Assembly (NCBI GenBank): GCA_004357365.1
Contig: SMVT01000089.1
Location: forward strand, 1 to 14,458
Reading direction: 5' to 3'
DNA from: Nitrospina sp.
GTDB lineage: Bacteria > Nitrospinota > Nitrospinia > Nitrospinales > Nitrospinaceae
Length of the DNA stretch: 14,458 bases
The notes under the pieces are model-generated. The model was not told the DNA's origin. It did no database searches and saw only the letters and a program-made list of their open reading frames with translations. The position numbers were made by a program, and so were the translations under genes. This document shows, piece by piece, positions 1 to 8,013 of the stretch (positions are counted from its first letter, which is position 1; every line of letters begins with the position of its first letter).

Positions 1-1446
1 GCCCGCATTCTGGCCCGCGTCCTGAAATTGAACCCGCAGGCCGTTCTCAAAAAACTGAAATCCAACCGGCATTTCGTCTGGATCAAGCGCAAAAGCGAAC
101 TGAACGCGGTCGAAAAACTCAAGCAGTTGGACCTGGTCGGCGTCGGATTTATCGCCGAGACCAAACGCTATTACCCGAAACGCAAACTCGCCGCCAGCAT
201 CCTCGGATTCGTGGGCCTCGACAACCAGGGCCTCGCCGGGATCGAGCATTTTCATCACGCCGTCTTAAAGGGAAGAGTCCAGCGAACGGTTCTGGAAAAA
301 GACGCGCGCGGCCGTTTCCTGTGGACCACCGCCAACGCGCAGGACCTCAACCCGGGTAAACAGGACGTGGTGCTGGCCCTGGACGAGGTCATCCAGTTCA
401 TCGCCGAGCGGGAGCTCAACCGGCAGGTCAAGGAATACCGGGCCAAAAGCGGGTTGGCGATTGTCATGGACCCGTTCAGCGGCGCGGTGTACGCCATGGC
501 TTCCGCGCCCGAGTTCAACCCGAACAACTACGCGGCCTACCCTCCTCACATCTGGCGGAACGACGCCGTGGCCAGCGCTTTCGAACCCGGTTCCATTTTC
601 AAACCCATTGTGGCGGCGGCCAGCCTCGAGGAGGGCCTGGCGGGTCCCGACGACATTTTTTTCTGTGAAAACGGATCGTACCAAATCGGCAAATCGCGCA
701 TCAGCGAGGCCTCCAACCATCAGTTCGGATGGCTGACCCTGCGCAACATCATCGCCAAGTCGAGCAATATCGGCGCTATCAAAATCGCCCAGAGGCTGGG
801 GAATCGCCGGTTCTACGACTACATCCGGAAATTCGGGTTCGGCCGCCGGCTGGGGGTGGACCTGCCCGGCGAAGCGTCGGGAACGCTGAGGAGTATCCGG
901 CAATGGTCGGGATTGTCGCTCGCTTCCATATCGTTCGGCCATGAAATTTCCGTGACGCCCATTCAGATGGTCTCCGCCATCGCCGCCATCGCCAACGGCG
1001 GCGTGCTCATCCGTCCCCGGTTGACCCAGACCATCCTCAAAAACGGAGTGCTGGATCGAACGTTTGAGCCGGAGGCCCTCCAGACGGTGCTTTCCGAGGA
1101 GACCAGCCGCCAGATGATCAACATTCTCAAGTCGGTGGTGAAAACCGGCACCGGCGCCAAGGCCGCCATTCCCGGCTTCGAGGTGGCGGGCAAAACCGGC
1201 ACCGCCCAGAAGATCGATCCGAAAACTCAAACGTACTCGAAAACAAAATATCTCGCGTCGTTCGTCGGATTCGTTCCGGCCGACGCGCCCCGGCTGGTCA
1301 TCCTGGTGATGATCGACGAGCCGCAGAAAACGTATTGGGGAGGCGAAGTGGCCGCCCCGGTGTTTCAAAGAATCGCCCGGAAAACCCTGCGCTACCTGCA
1401 CATCCCTTCCAGCCTGGATCGGGTGTTCGTGCTGGACCGGGCGTAA
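1..1446 (+). CDS. ftsI: FtsI/PBP3-type peptidoglycan transpeptidase, 5' end missing
   Basis: Class B penicillin-binding protein that crosslinks septal peptidoglycan in the periplasm, as partner of the FtsW polymerase. The reading frame is open from base 1, so the gene starts outside the window. The 481 residues seen lack only the cytoplasmic tail, the membrane anchor and part of the dimerisation domain (I estimate about 100 residues). The three transpeptidase motifs are intact: the catalytic S-x-x-K (GSIFKP, Ser codon 592-594, Lys 601-603), S-S-N (760-768) and K-T-G-T (1192-1203). The N-terminal part (RRYYPK-like region through LAGIEHF, about 120-265) is typical of the PBP dimerisation domain. 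The protein ends soon after the transpeptidase domain with no PASTA repeats, unlike the Spo/PBP2x types of many Gram-positives. Its position directly before murE is the standard dcw place for ftsI. A TTG at 28 is not needed as a start because the frame continues upstream. Confidence 0.96.
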   Translation, partial: ARILARVLKLNPQAVLKKLKSNRHFVWIKRKSELNAVEKLKQLDLVGVGFIAETKRYYPKRKLAASILGFVGLDNQGLAGIEHFHHAVLKGRVQRTVLEKDARGRFLWTTANAQDLNPGKQDVVLALDEVIQFIAERELNRQVKEYRAKSGLAIVMDPFSGAVYAMASAPEFNPNNYAAYPPHIWRNDAVASAFEPGSIFKPIVAAASLEEGLAGPDDIFFCENGSYQIGKSRISEASNHQFGWLTLRNIIAKSSNIGAIKIAQRLGNRRFYDYIRKFGFGRRLGVDLPGEASGTLRSIRQWSGLSLASISFGHEISVTPIQMVSAIAAIANGGVLIRPRLTQTILKNGVLDRTFEPEALQTVLSEETSRQMINILKSVVKTGTGAKAAIPGFEVAGKTGTAQKIDPKTQTYSKTKYLASFVGFVPADAPRLVILVMIDEPQKTYWGGEVAAPVFQRIARKTLRYLHIPSSLDRVFVLDRA

Positions 1447-1509
1447 CTGAAGTCCCAAGGGGAACGCGCGCGGTGTCAGGACCGCCGGCGCCCCTGCCAT
1501 CAGAGGGTT
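1447..1509 (+). other. ftsI-murE gap with imperfect GC-rich hairpin
   Basis: This 63-base gap can fold on the + strand RNA. AGGG (1458-1461) can pair with CCCT (1492-1495), and GCGCGCGG (1466-1473) with CCGC (1482-1485) plus GCGC (1488-1491), leaving a 2-base bulge and an 8-base loop (1474-1481). No run of T follows, so it does not look like an intrinsic terminator. A weak purine-rich ribosome site (GAGGG, about 1503-1507) lies just before the murE ATG. The role is unknown; it might pause or stabilise mRNA between ftsI and murE. Confidence 0.4.
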
Positions 1510-3009
1510 ATGGGTCACACACTTTTGAACCTGATCGACGGTTACCCCATGGCTGACATCAACGGAACGCTGGATCGGAATATTGAGTCCATCGCCTACG
1601 ACTCCCGCAAAGTGGAGCCCGAGGCCCTGTTTGTCGCCATGCCCGGCCAGCATCACGACGGCAGCCGGTTCATCGGGCAGGCCATCGAGAAGCAGGCGGC
1701 CGCCTTCGTCACCGAAGTGTCGAAAGCGGATATGGCGAAAACGGGATTGAAGAGCCCCGGCGTCACCGCCATTCACGTGGACGATTCCAGGCACGTGCTG
1801 GCCTGGGTGTCCGACCGGTTTTACGGGCGCCCCTCAGACCGGCTGGATTTGATCGGCATTACCGGCACCAACGGCAAAACCACGTTGACCTATCTGTTGG
1901 AAAAAATATTTGAAACCGCGGGCCATTCCTGCGGGGTCATCGGCACCATCAACTACCGCTACGGCGGCACCGAGTACCCCGCGCCCATGACCACGCCGGA
2001 GGCGCTGGAGATCAACCGCATGCTCCACGAGATGACCGGCAAAGGGGTGGAGAAATGCTGCATCGAGGTGTCCTCCCATTCGCTGGCGCTCAAGCGGGTG
2101 CGGGAGTTGCGGTTCGCGGTCGGGGTGTTCACCAACCTCACCCGGGACCACCTCGATTATCACAAAACGTTCGAACATTACAAGGAAAGCAAAAAGATTT
2201 TGTTCCGCGATTGCAAAATTAAAAAACAGGTCATCAACATCGACGATCCGGTGGGACGGGAAATCGTACAGGAAAGTTCCATAGAAACGCTGACCACCGG
2301 ATTGGATTCGCATGCAGACGTGACGGCGGAGGATTGTGTCCTGTCGGAAGGCGGCATCCGGTTCACACTGAAAACCCCTTCAGGCACCCAGGCCATTTCA
2401 TCCCCCCTGCTTGGGCGGCACAATGTTCACAACCTGCTCTCCGCCTCTGCCGTCGCGTTGGCACAAAGCATGTCCCTCGGACACATCGAACGGGGCATCC
2501 AATCGCTGGAGCGGGTTCCGGGCCGGTTTGAAAAAATTCAGCAGGGGCAGGACTTCATCGTAGCCGTCGATTACGCGCATACCGACGACGCCTTGGCCAA
2601 CGCCCTGAAAGCCGCCCGTACCCTCTCCAAAAACCGGGTGATCGTCGTGTTCGGATGCGGCGGCGACCGCGACCCCGGCAAACGCAAGGAAATGGGGCGC
2701 GTCGCGCTGGAGATGAGCGACTTCACCATCATCACCTCGGACAACCCCCGCACCGAGGACCCGAAACAGATCATCCGGCATATTTGCGAGGGCATCCCCG
2801 CGGGCCGGAAACCGAAAGAACATTACACGATCCTGCCCAACCGCAGGGAAGCGATCGATTTCGCCATCCAGAAGGCGCAGACCGGCGACCTCGTACTGAT
2901 CGCCGGCAAAGGCCACGAAGATTACCAGATCCTCAAATCCGGGAGAATCCATTTTGACGACCGCGAAGAGGCGGTGCGGGCTCTCAGAATCAGGCTGGGC
3001 GTGGGGTGA
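1510..3009 (+). CDS. murE: UDP-MurNAc-L-Ala-D-Glu:meso-DAP ligase MurE
   Basis: Cytoplasmic ATP-dependent ligase that adds the third stem-peptide residue to UDP-MurNAc-L-Ala-D-Glu. At 499 residues it is close to E. coli MurE (495). The N-terminal UDP-binding domain shows the YDSRKV and LFVAMPG blocks (about residues 31-47). The ATP loop GTNGKTT is at 119-125. EVSSHSLALKRV and TRDHLDYH mark the central domain, and Lys228 in HYKESK aligns with the carbamylated Lys of the family. The C-terminal DNPR motif at residues 411-414 (bases 2740-2751) is the known signature for meso-diaminopimelate rather than L-Lys. The ATG at 1510 is chosen because the following LLNLIDGY matches the usual N-terminus; a second in-frame ATG at 1549 would cut into it. 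The stop overlaps the murF start by one base (TGATG), so translation is probably coupled. Confidence 0.97.
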   Translation: MGHTLLNLIDGYPMADINGTLDRNIESIAYDSRKVEPEALFVAMPGQHHDGSRFIGQAIEKQAAAFVTEVSKADMAKTGLKSPGVTAIHVDDSRHVLAWVSDRFYGRPSDRLDLIGITGTNGKTTLTYLLEKIFETAGHSCGVIGTINYRYGGTEYPAPMTTPEALEINRMLHEMTGKGVEKCCIEVSSHSLALKRVRELRFAVGVFTNLTRDHLDYHKTFEHYKESKKILFRDCKIKKQVINIDDPVGREIVQESSIETLTTGLDSHADVTAEDCVLSEGGIRFTLKTPSGTQAISSPLLGRHNVHNLLSASAVALAQSMSLGHIERGIQSLERVPGRFEKIQQGQDFIVAVDYAHTDDALANALKAARTLSKNRVIVVFGCGGDRDPGKRKEMGRVALEMSDFTIITSDNPRTEDPKQIIRHICEGIPAGRKPKEHYTILPNRREAIDFAIQKAQTGDLVLIAGKGHEDYQILKSGRIHFDDREEAVRALRIRLGVG

Positions 3010-4403
3010 TGGACAGCGATTTGAACGCATTGGTAACCGCCGTTAAAGGAGAACGCGTGATCGGCGAGCTTTCACAGACATTTCAGGGCGTCTCGATCGA
3101 TTCGAGAACGATACGGCCCGGCGAGTTGTTCGTTTGCATTAAAGGCGACCGGTTCGACGGTCACGCTTTCTTGAATCAGGTGGCCGCAAACCAAGCCGCG
3201 GGCGTGGTGGTTTCGGATAAGGAAGCGCTCAAAAGCGCTCCTCTGAAAGAAAAAGGCGCGTTCGCCGTGGCAGTTCCGGACACCCTGCGCGCTCTGCAGG
3301 CGCTGGCGGCGTATCACCGGAGCCGGTCTTCCGTCCGCGTGGTGGGCGTCACCGGCACCAACGGCAAATCGACCACCAAGGAAATGATCGCAGGTATCAC
3401 CAGCACCCGGTTCAACACGTTAAAGACCCAGGGCAACCTGAACAACCACATCGGGCTCCCGTTGAGCCTGTTGAAGCTGGAAGGATCGCATGAGGTGGCG
3501 GTCCTGGAAATGGGCATGAGCGCCGCCGGGGAAATCGCGCGCCTGGCGGAAATTGCCCGGCCTCAAATCGGCGTGATCACCAACATTTCACGCGCACACA
3601 TGATCGATCTGAAATCGTTGCAGGATATCCAGGCCGCCAAGGGCGAGCTGTTCCGGGCGCTGGACGAAAGCGGCACCGCCGTGGTCAATGCCGACGACCC
3701 GTTGGTGCGCGAGCTGGCCCAGAACATCCGCGCGCGGGTACTGACCTTCGGCATCGACCAACCGGCGGATATCCGAGCCCAAGACATTCAGTACCGGGGC
3801 GAAACAGGATTCGACTTCAAGGTGCGCACTCCCGGCGGCACGGTTCCTATTTATCTGCCCCTGCTCGGCCGGTTCAACATTTATAACGCGCTGGCCGCCG
3901 TGGCGGTGGGACACGTGTTGGGCATCGCGCCGGAGCGCATGAACGAAGGCATTCAAAATCTGCGGATGCTCCGGCAGAGAAACGAAGTCGTCCGCCATCA
4001 CGGCATCATCTTCCTGAACGACACCTACAACGCCAACCCGCAATCGGTGCGGGAGGCGATGCGGACGCTGGAGCAATTCGACGCTTCCGGCAAAAAATTT
4101 CTGGTGATGGGGGACATGTTGGAACTGGGGGACGAAACCGAACCGGCGCACCGGCAAATCGGCGCGGAAGCCGCCGCCATGCCCTTCGACGGTTTCGTAT
4201 GCGTCGGGGAAAGCTCCCGGATCGCCGGCGAAAGCGCGCTGGCATCGGGAATGGACGCCGCCCGGGTGGCGCTCTGCAACCAACATCAGGAAGCGGTCGA
4301 TTATCTGGCCGAACGCGTGGCACCCGGCGACTGCCTTCTATTCAAGGGATCGCGCGGGGCGCGTATGGAACGAGTTTTAGAAGAACTCATGAAACGGGTT
4401 TAG
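3009..4403 (+). CDS. murF: UDP-MurNAc-tripeptide:D-Ala-D-Ala ligase MurF
   Basis: Cytoplasmic ligase that adds the D-Ala-D-Ala dipeptide made by Ddl, completing UDP-MurNAc-pentapeptide. It is 464 residues long (E. coli 452). An N-terminal UDP-binding domain (IDSRTIRPGELFVCIKGDRFDGH) is followed by the ATP loop GTNGKST at 116-122, EMGMSAAGEI, the AKGELF block with the probable carbamylated Lys, NDTYNANP and MGDMLELGD in the C-terminal part, and FKGSRGARME at the end. The start is taken as ATG 3009, which shares its A with the murE TGA; a GTG at 3006 would add one residue only. The stretch after the conserved His reads AHMIDL where most relatives, as I recall them, have AHLE followed by small residues (see findings). 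mraY follows after 8 bases. Confidence 0.97.
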   Translation: MDSDLNALVTAVKGERVIGELSQTFQGVSIDSRTIRPGELFVCIKGDRFDGHAFLNQVAANQAAGVVVSDKEALKSAPLKEKGAFAVAVPDTLRALQALAAYHRSRSSVRVVGVTGTNGKSTTKEMIAGITSTRFNTLKTQGNLNNHIGLPLSLLKLEGSHEVAVLEMGMSAAGEIARLAEIARPQIGVITNISRAHMIDLKSLQDIQAAKGELFRALDESGTAVVNADDPLVRELAQNIRARVLTFGIDQPADIRAQDIQYRGETGFDFKVRTPGGTVPIYLPLLGRFNIYNALAAVAVGHVLGIAPERMNEGIQNLRMLRQRNEVVRHHGIIFLNDTYNANPQSVREAMRTLEQFDASGKKFLVMGDMLELGDETEPAHRQIGAEAAAMPFDGFVCVGESSRIAGESALASGMDAARVALCNQHQEAVDYLAERVAPGDCLLFKGSRGARMERVLEELMKRV

Positions 4404-4411
4404 AGGAAACG

Positions 4412-5497
4412 ATGTTTTATCATATTTTTTATCCGCTCAGCGCGGACTATTCGGTCTTCAACGTGTTCCGGTACATCACCTTCCGGTCCGCCTGGGCCGG
4501 GATTACCGCGCTCCTGCTGTGCCTGCTGATCGCCCCGCTTTTGATCCGCTTTCTGCAACGGTTGCAGATCGGCGAGAAAATCCGCGACGACGGGCCAAAG
4601 AGGCACCTCAGCAAATCGGGCACGCCGACCATGGGCGGTTTGCTGATACTGTTTGCCTTCATCCTCTCCACCCTGCTGTGGGCGAACCTCAGCAACATCT
4701 ACATCTGGGTGGTGCTGGTGACCGCCGTCGGATTCGGGTTGATCGGCCTGTACGACGACATCTTGAAATTCCGCAAAGGCGACGGCCTACGGGCGCGCAG
4801 CAAACTGATGCTCCAGATCCTGCTGAGTGTGGGGGTCGGGGTTTTCCTGGTGTACTACGACCCCGCCCGGACCGATTACGCCAGCCGGCTGTTCGTTCCC
4901 TTCTTCAAGGACTTCACCCCCGACCTCGGCTGGGGGTACCTGGTGTTCATCGTGTTCATCATCGTCGGCACCTCCAACGCGGTGAATTTGACCGACGGGC
5001 TCGACGGGTTGGCCATCGGGCCCATTATCATCGCGACGGTCACGTTTACCGGCATCGTTTATCTGACCGGCCATTTCAAATTCGCGGAATACTTGAACAT
5101 TCAACACATCCGGGAAGCCGGGGAGTTGGCGGTGCTGACTTCCGCCTTGGTCGGCGCCAGCCTGGGGTTTCTCTGGTACAACACCTATCCCGCGCAAATT
5201 TTCATGGGCGACGTCGGCTCCCTTTCCCTCGGCGGAGTGCTCGGGACCATCGCCTGCATCTCCAAACAGGAACTGTTGCTGATCCCCATCGGCGGAATCT
5301 TCGTCATCGAAGCGCTGTCCGTCATCATTCAGGTCGGCTATTTCAAATACACCGGGGGCAAACGGTTTTTCAAGATGGCGCCCCTGCATCACCATTTCGA
5401 ACAACTGGGCTGGCCGGAACCGAAAGTGATCGTCCGGTTCTGGATCGTCGCGGCGATTCTGGCCATCGCCAGCCTGAGTACGCTCAAACTGAGGTAA
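4412..5497 (+). CDS. mraY: Phospho-MurNAc-pentapeptide transferase MraY
   Basis: Integral membrane enzyme that moves phospho-MurNAc-pentapeptide from UDP to undecaprenyl phosphate, making lipid I. It has 361 residues (E. coli 360) and about ten hydrophobic segments. Catalytic and binding motifs match the family: KRHLSKSGTPTMGG in the first cytoplasmic loop, Asp115-Asp116 in LYDDILK, NAVNLTDGLDGLA, Asp267 in FMGDVGSL, and the His triplet at 326-328 in PLHHHFE. Asp115, Asp116 and Asp267 fall at the same numbers as in E. coli. The ATG at 4412 is preceded by a good ribosome site (GAGGAAA, 4403-4409) that overlaps the murF stop. The same frame stays open upstream to 4199, but that part lies inside murF and is not conserved sequence. 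Only 3 bases separate it from murD. Confidence 0.97.
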   Translation: MFYHIFYPLSADYSVFNVFRYITFRSAWAGITALLLCLLIAPLLIRFLQRLQIGEKIRDDGPKRHLSKSGTPTMGGLLILFAFILSTLLWANLSNIYIWVVLVTAVGFGLIGLYDDILKFRKGDGLRARSKLMLQILLSVGVGVFLVYYDPARTDYASRLFVPFFKDFTPDLGWGYLVFIVFIIVGTSNAVNLTDGLDGLAIGPIIIATVTFTGIVYLTGHFKFAEYLNIQHIREAGELAVLTSALVGASLGFLWYNTYPAQIFMGDVGSLSLGGVLGTIACISKQELLLIPIGGIFVIEALSVIIQVGYFKYTGGKRFFKMAPLHHHFEQLGWPEPKVIVRFWIVAAILAIASLSTLKLR

Positions 5498-5500
5498 TAC

Positions 5501-6835
5501 GTGACGTTCAAGAATAAACAAATTTCCATCATCGGCATGGCGCGGACCGGCATCGCCGCCGCCAATTACCTGGCGGAACAGGGCGCGCGTGTGACCCTGA
5601 TGGACGGCAAACCGAAAGAGTCGCTGACCGGAGTTTTGAAACAACTCAACTCCAGAGTGAACACCGTGTTCCAGTCCTCGGCGCCCCTGCCGGATGCCGA
5701 CCTCGTCGTGTTGAGTCCCGGCGTGGACATCCATTCGCCGGATTTGAAAGCCGCCCGGAAGAGCGGCACCGAAATCATCAGCGAGCTGGAATTGGCGTAC
5801 CGGGTGAGCGGCACCCCGATCATCGCGGTGACCGGAACCAACGGTAAATCCACCACCACCTCGCTGATCGGTCATCTGCTGGAACAGGGCGGCAAGGACG
5901 TACGGATCGGGGGCAATATCGGCGTCCCCTTCATTTCTCAGGTGCAGGATGCGCCGCGGGATTACCGGGTACTCGAGGTCAGCAGTTTTCAGCTGGAAGG
6001 CACGGTGGAGTTTCATCCCGAAATCAGCGTGATTCTCAACATCACGCCGGATCATCTCGACCGGCATAAAACCATCGAACATTACGCCGCCCTGAAAGAA
6101 AAAATCGCCGTCAACCAAACCCGGGACGATGTGCTGGTGCTCAATCAGGCCGATCCCTGGGTGCGTCGCATCGCGGCGGGCAAGCCCTCGCAGAAATGGC
6201 GTTTCAGCATGAGCGGCCCGGTGACGCGCGGTTGCTATCTGAAAAAAGACCGCATCCTGTTCACCGACGGCGAACGGGAAGAGACGATCTGCCACATCGG
6301 CGATCTCAATCGAGCCATGCAGTACCAAGTGGAGAATGTTCTGCCGGCGGCGCTGGTGGCACGGCTGGCGGGAATCGATACCGCCGTCATCGCCAAAGCC
6401 CTGCCCGCATTTAAAGGACTGGAGCACCGCATGGAATGGGTACGCTCCATCAATGGCATCGATTTTATCAACGATTCCAAGGGCACCAACATCGGCGCCC
6501 TGGAAAAATCACTCAACAGTTTCGACCAGCCGATCGTATTGATCGCCGGCGGACAGGACAAGGGCGGCGATTTCCAATCATTAAAATCCCTGTTCAAGCA
6601 AAAAGTGAAGCACATGGTGCTGATCGGGGAAGCGAAATCCAAAATCCAGGCGGTCCTCAACGGATCGTTCGGATACGAAAGCGTGGACGACATGGAAGCC
6701 GCGGTGCGCGGGGCCTACGCCCACGCGCAACCGGGGGACGTGGTTCTGCTTTCCCCGGCCTGCGCCAGCTTCGATATGTTCCGGGACTATGAGGACCGGG
6801 GCCGGCAATTTAAAGGATACGTGCAATCTCTGTGA
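5501..6835 (+). CDS. murD: UDP-MurNAc-L-Ala:D-Glu ligase MurD
   Basis: Cytoplasmic ATP-dependent ligase that adds D-glutamate as the second stem-peptide residue. It has 444 residues (E. coli 438). An N-terminal Rossmann-like UDP site (GMARTGIAAANYLAEQG) and SPGV are followed by the ATP loop GTNGKST at 112-118, GGNIGVPF, LEVSSFQLE, and NITPDHLDRH. Lys199 in HYAALKEK aligns with the carbamylated Lys198 of E. coli. The C-terminal domain has LEHRMEW, NDSKGTN, IAGGQDKG and LLSPACASFDMF. It starts with GTG at 5501. Ribosome site GAGG (5491-5494) overlaps the end of mraY with 6 bases of spacing, which favours this start and suggests translational coupling with mraY. Confidence 0.97.
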   Translation: MTFKNKQISIIGMARTGIAAANYLAEQGARVTLMDGKPKESLTGVLKQLNSRVNTVFQSSAPLPDADLVVLSPGVDIHSPDLKAARKSGTEIISELELAYRVSGTPIIAVTGTNGKSTTTSLIGHLLEQGGKDVRIGGNIGVPFISQVQDAPRDYRVLEVSSFQLEGTVEFHPEISVILNITPDHLDRHKTIEHYAALKEKIAVNQTRDDVLVLNQADPWVRRIAAGKPSQKWRFSMSGPVTRGCYLKKDRILFTDGEREETICHIGDLNRAMQYQVENVLPAALVARLAGIDTAVIAKALPAFKGLEHRMEWVRSINGIDFINDSKGTNIGALEKSLNSFDQPIVLIAGGQDKGGDFQSLKSLFKQKVKHMVLIGEAKSKIQAVLNGSFGYESVDDMEAAVRGAYAHAQPGDVVLLSPACASFDMFRDYEDRGRQFKGYVQSL

Positions 6836-6840
6836 GGACC

Positions 6841-6894
6841 GTGAACCTTGAGCGCAAGACACAACAGTTGGAAGCCGTCAAAGGAGATGCGTGA
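6841..6894 (+). other. Possible 17-codon leader ORF before ftsW
   Basis: A GTG at 6841 opens a 17-codon frame ending in TGA at 6892-6894. That TGA overlaps the ftsW GTG start in the four-base GTGA pattern typical of coupled genes. A GAGG (6834-6837) spans the murD stop, but only 3 bases from the GTG. The peptide is hydrophilic and resembles nothing I know. It may be chance, since the ftsW ribosome site lies within it. Confidence 0.2.
6881..6886 (+). promoter_or_regulatory. Ribosome binding site that sets the ftsW start
   Basis: AAGGAG lies 4 bases before the GTG at 6891. The spacing is short but this is the best match in the gap, and the frame has no better start downstream before the first membrane segment. 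It supports GTG 6891 rather than any upstream codon in the open stretch after the in-frame stop at 6849. Confidence 0.6.
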
Positions 6895-8003
6895 TTTCTT
6901 ATCGGGAAAAACAGTACGGGTGCGATTCGACGCTGGTCTGGGCCATCGCGGCGTTGACCCTGGCGGGAATCGTCATGGTGTTCAGCTCCAGCGCGGTGTA
7001 CGCGCAGGAGAACTATCAAGATTCGTTTTACCTGCTGAAACGCCACGCGGTGTGGGTCCTGCTGGGAACCGGCCTGCTGGTGTTCGCGCGCAAATTCGAT
7101 TATCACCGGTGGCAAAGGCTAACCCTGCCCGTCATGGCGGCGACGTTCCTGCTCCTGCTGGCGGTGATGGTACCCGCGTTCAGCAAGGAAGTCGGCGGCG
7201 CGCGGCGGTGGTTGACGTTCGGCGGGTTTTCCCTGCAACCGTCGGAGATCGCCAAGTTCACCGTCGTCCTGTTCATCGCCAAGTCGATGGTGAAACGCGC
7301 CGACAAATTGAAAAGTTTCGCGTACGGGTATCTGCCCAACCTGATCGTGCTGGGAATCTTTTTTCTGCTGATTCTTCTGCAACCGGATTTCGGCACCGCC
7401 GTGATCATCTCCATCGTGGCGTTCCTCATGCTGTACGTCGCCGGAATTCGCACGAAGTTCCTGGTGTACTCCGTGCTGGCGGTCATCCCGTTTCTGATCA
7501 CCGCGGTGACGGGCGCGCAGTACCGGACCCGGCGCATCCTTTCGTTTCTCGATCCCTGGTCCGACCCTTCGGACACCGGATTTCAGGTGATCCAGTCGTT
7601 TCTGGCGTTCGGACGCGGCGGCATCTGGGGACTCGGGTTGGGCGACAGCCGGCAAAAACTTTTTTACCTGCCGCAAGCGCATACGGATTTCATCTTCTCC
7701 GTGATCGGGGAGGAGATGGGAATCATCGGTACGCTGGGAATCATCCTGCTGTTCGGCATTTTGATCTGGCGGGGGTTCACCATCGCGGCGCAAGCCAAGG
7801 ATTTATACGGCACGCATCTGGCCATCGGGTTGACCCTGCTGGTCGGCGTGCAGGCCTTCACCAATATGGGTGTGGCGGTCGGCGTTCTGCCGACCAAAGG
7901 GTTGACGCTTCCATTCATCAGCCTGGGCGGATCGTCCCTGCTGATCACGCTGTTGTGCATGGGAGTGTTGTTGAACATATCGGACCATTCGGTCCGGCGT
8001 TGA
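6891..8003 (+). CDS. ftsW: Septal peptidoglycan glycosyltransferase FtsW (SEDS family)
   Basis: Multi-pass membrane polymerase that joins lipid II into glycan strands at the septum, working with FtsI. It has 370 residues and about ten hydrophobic segments. SEDS landmarks are in order: GIVMVFSSSAVYA in the first membrane segment, RRWLTFGGFSLQPSEIAKF, LLQPDFGTA, YRTRRILSFLDPW, the long periplasmic-loop end LPQAHTDFIFSVIGEE with Asp266 at the position of the catalytic Asp, and PTKGLTLPFISLGGSS near the C-terminus. The short N-terminal tail and the DSFYLLKRH stretch recall the SpoVE/FtsW type seen in B. subtilis more than E. coli FtsW, which has a longer tail. FtsW is preferred over RodA or SpoVE because of the dcw position between murD and murG. 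It starts at GTG 6891 with AAGGAG just upstream. Confidence 0.96.
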   Translation: MISYREKQYGCDSTLVWAIAALTLAGIVMVFSSSAVYAQENYQDSFYLLKRHAVWVLLGTGLLVFARKFDYHRWQRLTLPVMAATFLLLLAVMVPAFSKEVGGARRWLTFGGFSLQPSEIAKFTVVLFIAKSMVKRADKLKSFAYGYLPNLIVLGIFFLLILLQPDFGTAVIISIVAFLMLYVAGIRTKFLVYSVLAVIPFLITAVTGAQYRTRRILSFLDPWSDPSDTGFQVIQSFLAFGRGGIWGLGLGDSRQKLFYLPQAHTDFIFSVIGEEMGIIGTLGIILLFGILIWRGFTIAAQAKDLYGTHLAIGLTLLVGVQAFTNMGVAVGVLPTKGLTLPFISLGGSSLLITLLCMGVLLNISDHSVRR

Positions 8004-8013
8004 ATATTTTTTA

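Noticed and set aside
265..1794. 509-codon open frame on the - strand across ftsI and murE
   Set aside because: Antisense shadow of conserved coding sequence; no independent evidence of a gene.
4199..4411. N-terminal extension of MraY
   Set aside because: The frame is open but lies inside murF, gives an Arg/Gly-rich sequence, and MraY from ATG 4412 already has the family length with a good ribosome site.
4519..5517. 332-codon + strand frame inside mraY
   Set aside because: Arg/Pro/His-rich shadow of a membrane protein gene whose motifs are all in the mraY frame.
4787..6427. 546-codon open frame on the - strand across mraY and murD
   Set aside because: Antisense of two strongly conserved genes whose frames coincide, with the same composition bias and no motif or ribosome-site support.
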